11,426 bases of DNA, taken from positions 1-11,426 of the forward strand of contig JAHIVS010000743.1 of NCBI GenBank assembly GCA_018816605.1, read 5' to 3'. Source of the DNA: Pseudomonadota bacterium. Its GTDB lineage: Bacteria > Desulfobacterota > Desulfobacteria > Desulfobacterales > Desulfobacteraceae. The notes beneath the pieces were generated by a model that made no database searches, was not told the origin of the DNA, and saw only the letters and a list, made by a program, of their open reading frames with translations. Every line of letters starts with the position of its first letter. Within the stretch, counting starts at the first letter, position 1. Below are positions 6,216-11,426 of the stretch, one piece after another. Made by a program: the position numbers and the translations under genes.

Positions 6216-6902
6216 TTAAACCATTGTGTTACGCCTGCCAAAACGGTTGTTTTCGTATGCTGTGCGAACAAAAGCCTTTACCACTCTCACTCCAGCCAAA
6301 TTCTCAAGCATAACCGAATTCAGTGCGTCTACCCTTTTTTGTACATTCACAAAAGTGCGGTATGTGCTTTTGATTACAAAATAAAGCACTCCAACAATTA
6401 TTGGTCCGAGGACAAAGAGCATAAGGGCAAGTTTCGGGCTGGTGAGAATCGCCATAATCATGCTGCCCATCACAATGAGTGGTACCCGCACCATGAGATG
6501 GAGGCAGAGAAATACAGCTTCCTGTACCTGGGTAACATCGTTGGTCAGACGGGTAATAAGCTCTCCGGTTTCGATTTTATCAAGATTACCAAAAGAGAGA
6601 GATTGCACCTTGCGAAATAGTGCACTCCTTAAATCCGTAGCAAAAAGCTGAGAGGCACGCACAGCGAAGAGCCCACCACCAAAGCCTCCGAAGATTCCCA
6701 TGAAGGCGAGCACTATCATCAATCCACCGGTACCAAGAACAATCGACAGATCAAACTGAGCAATACCCACATCGACAATTCGCTGCATAAGCCGCGGTTG
6801 CAGGAGGTCCATTGCCACTTCAAGGGTCATGAGAACTGGACCCAGCATGGCAATTTTCCAATAGGGCTTCATCAGCCCAGATAGTTTCAACAATGAATTC
6901 AT
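6216..6902 (-). pseudogene. ABC exporter, N-terminal membrane domain only (truncated)
   Basis: The start is ATG 6902-6900, preceded by AGGA nine bases upstream, giving MNSLLKLSGLMKPYWKIAML. The sequence is a type-I ABC exporter membrane domain. It contains LEVAMDLLQPRLMQRIVDVG, the LRSALFRKVQSLSFGNLDKI coupling segment, and ETGELITRLTNDVTQVQ. It ends LENLAGVRVVKAFVRTAYEN, all hallmarks of half-size multidrug-type exporters. Family members run to about 580 residues. This frame has 228 and stops just after the NRFG segment, so two membrane helices and the whole ATP-binding domain are missing. Similarity fades near 6230. Without the nucleotide-binding domain it cannot transport by itself. Its 5' side is bounded by an inverted repeat and the IS91-type element. 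Confidence 0.85.
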
Positions 6903-6930
6903 AGGATATTCCTGTGTAAAGCGGTCGAGG

Positions 6931-6965
6931 TACTCCCATCTATGAACATGGCATAGATGGGAGTA
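6931..6965. repeat. 14-bp perfect inverted repeat at the element boundary
   Basis: TACTCCCATCTATG (6931-6944) and CATAGATGGGAGTA (6952-6965) are perfect reverse complements with a seven-base spacer AACATGG. The repeat lies in the leader of the truncated ABC exporter. The IS91-type transposase sequence starts right beside it, already missing its N-terminus. It may be the junction scar of the element, a terminal structure, or a transcript hairpin. Confidence 0.7.
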
Positions 6966-8152
6966 GGTGATGCGGTTAATGTTTTGTCTTTTCCTGCTGG
7001 GGCCGCTGGTTCTGTCCCTCCTGTCACGCAAAGAAAGTCGCCCAGTTTGGGGAACTGCTGCGGGGAAACATCCTTTACTCACTTCCTCATCGGCAATATG
7101 TCTTCAGAATCCAATCATCCTGCGTAAGTTCTTTTTCTACAACCGTAAGCTTCTCTCCACGTTAAGTAAGGCGGCAGCGGACAGCCTGCAGGTCTTTCTG
7201 CGGACCGTCCTTGGCCTGAAGGACGGTATATTCGGGGCTGTACTCACCATCCAGACATTCGGAGATTCCGCCAGGTGGCACCCGCATATACACGCCATAG
7301 TAGCAGATGGGCTTTTTCGTCGCAACGGCGTCTTTTACGTAATGCCGAAGACGGGCTAAAGCTCTTGGCGGAGCTGTTCAGGGCAAGACTTTTGAAGCTG
7401 TTGGTAAAGGAAGGGGTGATCGATGAGAGTTTTGTAGCCATGTTGATGAAGTGGAACCATACCTCCGGCTTTAATGTCGATAATTTCGTCCGTATTGCCA
7501 AGGACGATCAGGAGGGCCTTACCAATCTTGTACAGTACATCATTCGTAACCCTTTTTCCCTGGCTAAACTGAGCTACAACAACAGCACCGGCATGGTGAC
7601 TTACCGCTCAAAGATGACCCACGGTAAAAATAAAAAGAACTTTTCCATCAGTACAGCAGATGAGTTTATCGCCGCCATCACCCAGCATATCCCGGAGAAG
7701 AGTTTTCAACTGGTTCGTTACCATGGCTGGTACTCCAACCGTATGTGGGGTGAGCGGCGTAAACTTGAGGAGGAGTTCGAAGACCGGGAGGGAGGGAAAG
7801 AGGGCAAAAAAGAAATCTCAGAACTGACGATGATTGACGTTGCCGCCCATAAACACAGGCGCATTCCTCCTCATTGTGGAGATATTGCATCAAAAAAATC
7901 TGGGAAGTGGACCCCTTGATCTGCCCCCATTGTTTGGCGGAGATGAAGATCGTCAGCTTTATCGTGGAGCGGAAAGTGATCCGGAAGATACTCTGCCATC
8001 TGAAGCTGTGGCTGGGCCGGGATATCCGCGGTTCACCACAGTGGCAGGGGAATAAGGGGTCAGCACCTGCTCTCCCAATCCAGGAAAGGTATTATGAGCT
8101 GGTTGACGACGGCTGGCCGAGTTATGAGGAGGCCGTTTTTGATGGCGACTGA
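6966..8152 (+). pseudogene. IS91-type rolling-circle transposase, 5' truncated, three frameshifts (copy C)
   Basis: Once the frame is repaired, this is most of a Y2/HUH transposase. A zinc cluster SCWGRWFCPSCHAKK comes first (about 6999-7043), then GELLRGNILYSLPHRQYVF and a stretch rich in Arg and Phe. The catalytic HPHIHAIVADG follows, with the HUH motif at 7285-7293. Next come the tyrosine segment LVQYIIRNPFS (Tyr codon at 7536) and TYRSKMTHGK, HIPEKSFQLVRYHGWYSNRM, and the C-terminal CPHC motif ending at TGA 8150-8152. Three single-base losses break it: near 7111, near 7350 and near 7870. The N-terminus before the zinc cluster is missing, and stops occur upstream. In the family such proteins cut and join single DNA strands and transpose by rolling-circle copying. 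This copy is dead unless recoded. Confidence 0.85.
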
Positions 8153-8287
8153 GTGGAACTTTGAGGCCGATGGGGATTTTTTGTGCTCTGTTGTGCTCTG
8201 TTGCGCTGTGTTGCCGTGACCTGGTGGGGGCGGAGTAACTGTTTGATTTTAGAGGCTTAGCACAGGAGCGGACTTTTGAAGTTGCTG
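8153..8287 (+). repeat. IS91-type element, spacer between transposase and tail unit (copy C)
   Basis: This is the counterpart of 359-480, with a short internal duplication (two adjacent TGTGCTCTGT words near 8185-8204) that copy A lacks. It is non-coding and G/T-rich, and links the transposase stop to the tail unit. Confidence 0.65.
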
Positions 8288-8511
8288 TAATGGTGGTAGT
8301 ATTGTAGGCTGTTTTTATTGATTTTGGCAGGAATTGGAGAGAATTACTGTTGTGAAGGGTTCTTCTGTCGATCTTGTTACCGGAGGTTCAAGGTTCAAGG
8401 TTCCTTTTCAGGTCATTCCTAGCTGTGTTTTGTGGGAAGGCAGGGTGGGGCAGTTGTTGTTGTCGGTCGCTACTTTCCTGTTGGAAAGCGAATTCTTATC
8501 ACCTATCACCT
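8288..8511 (+). repeat. IS91-type 3' tail unit (copy C)
   Basis: This is the third copy of the tail, directly downstream of the longer transposase copy. It has the GGTTCAA-type tandem at about 8385-8402 and the conserved stem-loop at 8467-8491. The loop reads TGTT instead of TATT, so the one change leaves the stem intact. TTATCACC (8496-8503) and TATCACC (8504-8510) follow. The right boundary falls inside a metallophosphoesterase gene, consistent with insertion there. Confidence 0.7.
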
Positions 8512-8848
8512 CCGTTGAAACCGGAGGACTTGCATGGACAGCAAAAAACCGTTTTCCTTCTATTGTTGATTCCCATGTTACAGGCAAATTGTAAAAAAAT
8601 GTTTCAACCCACTTTTTCAGCCCTCTGAAATTATGGTTAATATACCAGGCATCGTGATTTCCAAGAAGAGTTATACGGCCGCTTTCAATCAACAGTTTAA
8701 TGCTCTGCTCTAGCTCCGTTCCATACCCCGCTATATTCCCAACGCAGAGAATCAAATCAACACTCTCCTGCTCAAAGATTCTCAACGCTTCCAGGATGGG
8801 CCCTACTGTGGCATGAACATCACCTATTAACCCAATTTTTACTGATAT
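8511..8848 (-). pseudogene. Metallophosphoesterase, truncated by the IS91-type element
   Basis: The frame from 8848 reads ISVKIGLIGDVHATVGPILE, then VDLILCVGNIAGYGTELEQS, ITLLGNHDAWYI and finally RFFAVHASPPVSTEV. These are the ordered motifs of calcineurin-like metallophosphoesterases of the YfcE/ApaH-like type: GDxH, GDxxxxG, GNHD and VHxSP. The second motif has Asn where the family has the metal-bridging Asp (GN rather than GD). The expected start codon position is ATA, not ATG, although a TTG at 8785 could start a shorter protein lacking GDVH. The 3' end is replaced by the tail unit at about 8511. The gene is therefore inactive on three counts. An 18-codon open frame ending at 8839 overlaps its start, suggesting it once followed another gene in an operon. 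Confidence 0.75.
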
Positions 8849-8895
8849 TTTTCTATTTTTTTAGGTAATTCCTCTGTGAATTCAATTAATTGCAT
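8839..8895 (-). pseudogene. 3' scrap of a gene upstream of the metallophosphoesterase
   Basis: The frame from ATG 8895 reads MQLIEFTEELPKKIEKYQ and stops at TAA 8841-8839, overlapping the first codons of the metallophosphoesterase in another frame. The overlap and the charged C-terminal look fit the tail of an upstream operon gene whose body was lost at a junction near 8900, where an IS1182-like scrap begins on the other strand. It is too short to identify. Confidence 0.3.
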
Positions 8896-8905
8896 AGAGA
8901 GAAAT

Positions 8906-9103
8906 ATGATTCAAAAATTCATTTCTACCAATAGAGACCAACGATACTTCCTTGATGGCACCAAGGTGAAAGCCAATGCCTCCTAGTACCATGTCTTGAG
9001 CTGGGGGCATGCCGGTAAGCTCGAACAGCAATTGAAGGTGGAGGTTGATGAAATCATCCGCCTTGCAGAAGAAGCTGACTTCGAAGAAACCAGGAGCTGT
9101 TAG
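8906..9103 (+). pseudogene. IS1182-like transposase fragment
   Basis: The frame reads MIQKFISTNRDQRYFLDGTK then VKANAS, an in-frame TAG at 8984-8986, and then YHVLSWGHAGKLEQQLKVEV followed by DEIIRLAEEADFEETRSC and a TAG at 9101-9103. The DGTKVKANAS motif, followed by a helical Glu/Lys-rich stretch, is the catalytic-aspartate neighbourhood of IS1182-type DDE transposases. Only about 65 codons of a protein normally several hundred residues long remain, with an internal stop. It is dead and marks a third mobile-element type in the window. Confidence 0.65.
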
Positions 9104-9124
9104 AAAAGCGTCCGCAGTTCGGAC
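9104..9124 (-). terminator. Possible intrinsic terminator after the M28 peptidase
   Basis: On the reverse strand, GTCCG-AACTG-CGGAC (9124-9110) is followed by GCTTTT (9109-9104). It lies 39 bases past the stop of the reverse-strand M28 peptidase. The stem is only five base pairs, so this is tentative. Confidence 0.35.
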
Positions 9125-9162
9125 TCTAGATCCGACAGACTCCTGACGGGCTTATATTCAGT

Positions 9163-10185
9163 CTATTGATTGGCAAGTTCCAGTATGGTAGGAACAAGGC
9201 CGGTGACAACCCGGGACATCCGTTCATAATCGAGTTTCTCAGCAGTGTCTTCCGGGGTATGGTATGACGCATAGCGATTAAACGCGGTATCGGTGACCAT
9301 GATGGCCGGGTAGCCCTTCCGCCAGAAGGAGAGGTGATCGGACCAGCCGACACCGGTGATAAAACTCGGTGCCGCCAACCCCTCTGACGGAAATCTGGCA
9401 TGACTGCGAAAGGCCTTAATTGTAGCACGGACAAGCTGCCGTGAGCGGATATTGCCGACAAAACCGATGAAGCTGGCTGTATCAGGATAGAAAATCGAAA
9501 ACGGGAAGGGGTACTGCTGACTGCCGGGTTCGTCACTGTAATACCCTATGGTCTCCAAAGAGAGCATGCCCATAATTTTCTCCTTTCTATCATGGCAGCG
9601 GGCCGCATAGAAGGCGCTGCCCATCGTGTTGCTGAAGAAAAAAGGCGGCTCTTCATTTGCAAAAGCGACCAGCCGAACTGTGCGTTGTGGGTTAGCGTCG
9701 GCCAAAAGGCGGGCCAGTTCAAGCAGGGCAGCCACTCCGGAACCATTGTCATTAGCTCCAGGACAGTTCGAGACTGTGTCGTAATGGGCTCCAACCACAA
9801 TTATCTCTTCAGGATACAGGTGGCCAGGAATTTCCACCTCCAGATTCGTTGATGTGACTTCGTGGGAGCTAAATTCCTGCCGTTGAATGGTATAACCCAT
9901 ATCTGATAAAATTTTATCGAGATAGCTAACAGTGCTATCCATTGAAGAGCGTCGCCAGATATTACGGGGACCGATTTCGTTTGCTAAAATATGAACATGT
10001 TTTTCGAGCAGACCGGCTGTGTGTTGCTCCTGTTCACTTAACGGAGGCAACGGGCCGGTATAAGAGGAGCCGGGCATATTGATAAAGAAAAAAAGTCCGC
10101 TCATAATTGCCAATATAAAGAAGGGTAGACCGAATGAGAACCACAGCCATTGCCGGACTCCTTTTGGATAGAGTGTCAATTTCAT
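9163..10185 (-). CDS. Membrane-anchored M28-family metallopeptidase
   Basis: It encodes 340 residues starting MKLTLYPKGVRQWLWF. One transmembrane anchor (about 13-36, LWFSFGLPFFILAIMSG) is followed by an extracytoplasmic M28 zinc aminopeptidase-like domain. The di-zinc site is visible in order: His134 in VGAHYDT, Asp146 in GANDNGSG, Glu178/Glu179 in FANEEPP, an acidic ligand in LSLETIGYYS (Glu211, or nearby) and His309 in YHTPEDT. In the family the first Glu acts as base, and the substrates are peptide N-termini. The length and complete motif set suggest an active enzyme. The likely location is the periplasmic face of the inner membrane. The start has only a weak ribosome site, and TATAAG about 30 bases upstream could be a -10 element. 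It is flanked on both sides by gene fragments. Confidence 0.9.
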   Translation of the reverse strand: MKLTLYPKGVRQWLWFSFGLPFFILAIMSGLFFFINMPGSSYTGPLPPLSEQEQHTAGLLEKHVHILANEIGPRNIWRRSSMDSTVSYLDKILSDMGYTIQRQEFSSHEVTSTNLEVEIPGHLYPEEIIVVGAHYDTVSNCPGANDNGSGVAALLELARLLADANPQRTVRLVAFANEEPPFFFSNTMGSAFYAARCHDRKEKIMGMLSLETIGYYSDEPGSQQYPFPFSIFYPDTASFIGFVGNIRSRQLVRATIKAFRSHARFPSEGLAAPSFITGVGWSDHLSFWRKGYPAIMVTDTAFNRYASYHTPEDTAEKLDYERMSRVVTGLVPTILELANQ

Positions 10186-10241
10186 CAGGTCTGTCGTTTT
10201 TTAAAATTCTTATAATCTGTCCCTGTAGGTACAGAAAGTCT

Positions 10242-10391
10242 CTATTCTATGATCAAGGCGCCTGTAGTGTGTATGGTAGCCAAGTGCGCAGCGACACCAG
10301 CAATGAGGGAGCGGCCAAACAAGATGATCTGCTGCGGTGTGACACCACGCTCCTGTATAAGGTGTTCCCTGGCGGCCTCCGCATCCCCCAC
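10242..10391 (-). pseudogene. Alpha/beta hydrolase fragment
   Basis: The reverse-strand frame reads GDAEAAREHLIQERGVTPQQ, then IILFGRSLIAGVAAHLATIH and TTGALIIE before TAG at 10244-10242. This is the nucleophile-elbow region of a BEM46-type alpha/beta hydrolase, normally GRSLGG with the serine nucleophile. Here the residue after Leu is Ile, so the GxSxG pattern is broken. In-frame stops sit just before (TAG at 10394-10392) and just after the fragment, so about 50 codons of a roughly 250-residue enzyme survive. It is clearly a remnant. The sequence from 10396 to 10480 could belong to its N-terminal part in another frame, but I cannot match it. Confidence 0.65.
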
Positions 10392-10543
10392 CTAACAAAA
10401 AGTTCGTAAAGCGAGTCATCTTCAGTTTTGATAAGACATCTACAGGAAAATTTTCTTGGCATACTTTAAAATTAACCATTAATGGTCGAAACTGCTATCT
10501 CGTCCTGAGGCAAGATGATGCAGAAGTATGCACAAGAAAATAA
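10392..10543. other. Degenerate region, no identified gene
   Basis: Short open frames exist on both strands, for example a reverse frame from ATG 10479 starting MVNFKVCQENFPVDVL. None has a recognisable family or a supporting ribosome site. The stretch lies between two gene fragments and is probably remnant DNA. Confidence 0.4.
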
Positions 10544-10903
10544 AGGAAAAGGGCGAATCTGATAATCCCCTGGAAAAATTTCTTTTCAGACCACTTAGCA
10601 GGTGCCGCCGCGGGGCAGGTTATTCCTTTTGGAGGGACGATCTACAGCGTGCTTTCAAGCGCTGCTTCAGCCGCGTCTGCTGAAGCAAAGTCGAATGCAA
10701 AACGGGTTTTTATGTTGCGCGTGCTAAAAGATGTTGAGCTAGCAGCCACAGGCAAGGTGGAAGGGAGTGCTTTTTTACCGCATATCACGCGTCCCAAAAC
10801 ACTGGTCGTGGACTATACCCAAAATCATACCCATTCGCTTCACTCCTGTTATAAAAAAAGAAATTTCCTTAGGTTGTTTTCTTTGTTCCCATTAATTGGG
10901 TAA
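10544..10903 (+). pseudogene. Unidentified protein fragment (alanine/serine-rich helix plus beta-like domain)
   Basis: The open frame from 10544 reads PWKNFFSDHLAGAAAGQVIP, FGGTIYSVLSSAASAASAEA and KSNAKRVFMLRVLKDVELAA. It continues TGKVEGSAFLPHITRPKTLV then VDYTQNHTHSL. The GKVEGSAFLP and LVVDY portions look like a well-formed beta domain with coding-like bias. The frame has no good start: the first GTG is at 10649, inside the alanine/serine-rich helix. The C-terminus also changes character after about 10840, becoming a run of Lys, Arg and Phe that looks out of frame. A protein truncated or frameshifted at both ends fits best. I do not recognise the family. Confidence 0.45.
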
Positions 10904-10975
10904 TTCTATCTAAAACAATCGCCAGGCCTCCAACTATGGCCAGATCAACATCTTCCTTTCAAACATGACGTCAGG

Positions 10976-11016
10976 CAACGTTAGCTTGCACGACAGTCTC
11001 GTGCAAGCTAACGTTG
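10976..11016. repeat. 18-bp perfect inverted repeat
   Basis: CAACGTTAGCTTGCACGA (10976-10993) and TCGTGCAAGCTAACGTTG (10999-11016) are perfect complements around a five-base loop CAGTC. It is the strongest hairpin in the window. No run of T follows on either strand, so it does not look like an intrinsic terminator. It could be an element end, a recombination site, or a processed hairpin. Confidence 0.85.
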
Positions 11017-11170
11017 AAGATTTGCACTGCCAACGCAAAACGATTAGTACATTCGTCAGGTTAAGGTGTTTCCTGATAGTTTTAGCTTGATCACGCCTCA
11101 AATAATCGCCCAAAAAGGAGTATTCTGGATGTTAGAAATCTAAAGAGATTTGTCGAAAAAACAGCAAAAA

Positions 11171-11290
11171 ATGGAGCATCTTGAAACTCGAGATGGTTCC
11201 AGAGAATACGTAGCAAAAAAATCAACCGAGACACTTGCTCCATTTCTGACCATCATCGGCGTTGATAGTACTTTCGTTTTTGCCAACTAA
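11171..11290 (+). pseudogene. Small open frame, possible gene fragment
   Basis: From ATG 11171 the frame gives 39 residues, MEHLETRDGSREYVAKKSTE then TLAPFLTIIGVDSTFVFAN, ending at TAA 11288-11290. Composition looks protein-like (amphipathic, balanced), and the frame is open back to a stop at about 11144. There is no ribosome binding site. I do not recognise it. Confidence 0.25.
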
Positions 11291-11344
11291 GGAGTCGTTA
11301 AAATATAACTATAACAAAACGATCTGAAGTGGTATATTGTCGTC

Positions 11345-11426
11345 ATGACTATTACAGAAGACGACATTAAACTTATACGCACCAGATTCAATATGCTTGC
11401 GTGGTCTTTGGATGAACGGATGAGGC
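11345..11426 (+). CDS. ISAzo13-like transposase, 5' portion (runs off the window)
   Basis: The ATG at 11345 begins MTITEDDIKLIRTRFNMLAW followed by SLDERMR at the window edge. An acidic N-terminus followed by a helix ending in LDER is typical of the start of ISAzo13-type DDE transposases, which continue with a Leu/Ala-rich helix-turn-helix. Only 27 codons are visible, so the family call rests on this short motif and the mobile-element context. No strong ribosome site is seen before the ATG. Whether the gene is intact cannot be told. Confidence 0.5.
   Translation, partial: MTITEDDIKLIRTRFNMLAWSLDERMR

Larger units (their letters stand above)
10904..11344. other. AT-rich region with inverted repeats, no confident gene
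   Basis: The stretch holds an 18-bp perfect inverted repeat (10976-11016) and a small open frame at 11171-11290. It also holds a shorter inverted pair (AAATGGAGCA near 11170 and TGCTCCATTT near 11235). The last part must contain the left end of the ISAzo13-like element whose gene begins at 11345, but I could not define its terminal repeat. Confidence 0.4.

Noticed and set aside
6171..6620. 149-codon forward frame at 6171
   Set aside because: Most of it is antisense to the ABC exporter fragment; only the zinc-ribbon part before about 6206 looks real.
10976..11016. Integron attC site
   Set aside because: The arms are perfectly symmetrical, lack the unpaired bases typical of attC, and do not match the RYYYAAC/GTTRRRY core; no integrase or cassette is nearby.
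10976..11016. Intrinsic terminator
   Set aside because: The stem is strong, but no T-run follows on either strand.
1..11426. Anti-phage defence system or toxin-antitoxin pair
   Set aside because: No nuclease, toxin fold, kinase or effector gene was recognised; the intact genes are an ion antiporter, the XpaC/TelA pair, an M28 peptidase and small envelope proteins.

Overview
The window looks like an accessory, insertion-scarred stretch of a Gram-negative bacterial chromosome. Lipobox and signal-peptide genes support Gram-negative, and the gene set plus the short tandem repeats (GGTTCAA and TATCACC types) would fit a Desulfobacterota-like genome. That taxonomic guess is weak and rests on pattern familiarity only. 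Base composition is uneven: the xpaC/telA block is GC-rich, whereas the reverse-strand gene at 753-1319 and the tracts around 10.9-11.4 kb are AT-rich.

Layout. 1-748: the 3' end of an IS91-type (HUH/Y2 rolling-circle) transposase gene and its long non-coding tail, ending in an expanded TTATCACC array. 753-1319 (-): an AT-rich gene for a small exported protein. 1573-1789: a solo second copy of the same tail. 1815-3486: a small lipoprotein, a small membrane protein and a CaCA-type sodium/calcium antiporter. 3797-6024: a compact operon of a 29-residue membrane microprotein, an XpaC-like protein and a TelA-like protein, closed by an AT-rich hairpin. 6123-6206: a zinc-ribbon remnant. 6216-6902 (-): the amino-terminal membrane part of an ABC exporter, broken off. 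6966-8511: a second, longer copy of the IS91-type element, with three frameshifts and no 5' end. 8511-8848 (-): a metallophosphoesterase cut by that element. 8906-9103: a dead IS1182-like transposase scrap. 9163-10185 (-): an intact membrane-anchored M28 peptidase. 10242-11344: fragments of an alpha/beta hydrolase and of an unidentified protein, and a perfect 18-bp inverted repeat. 11345-end: the start of an ISAzo13-like transposase running off the window.

How it fits together. The apparently functional genes are the antiporter, the xpaC/telA operon, the M28 peptidase and probably the three small envelope proteins. All are predicted to be membrane or envelope proteins. They are separated by debris from at least three transposon types. 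The best lead is the roughly 215-bp IS91-type 3' tail. It occurs three times in the same orientation, once without any transposase, always with a conserved stem-loop 8 bases before the TTATCACC terminus. Two of the copies bracket the AT-rich reverse-strand gene. I did not find a defence system, a CRISPR array, or tRNA or rRNA genes. I see no convincing evidence of a wholly new system here.
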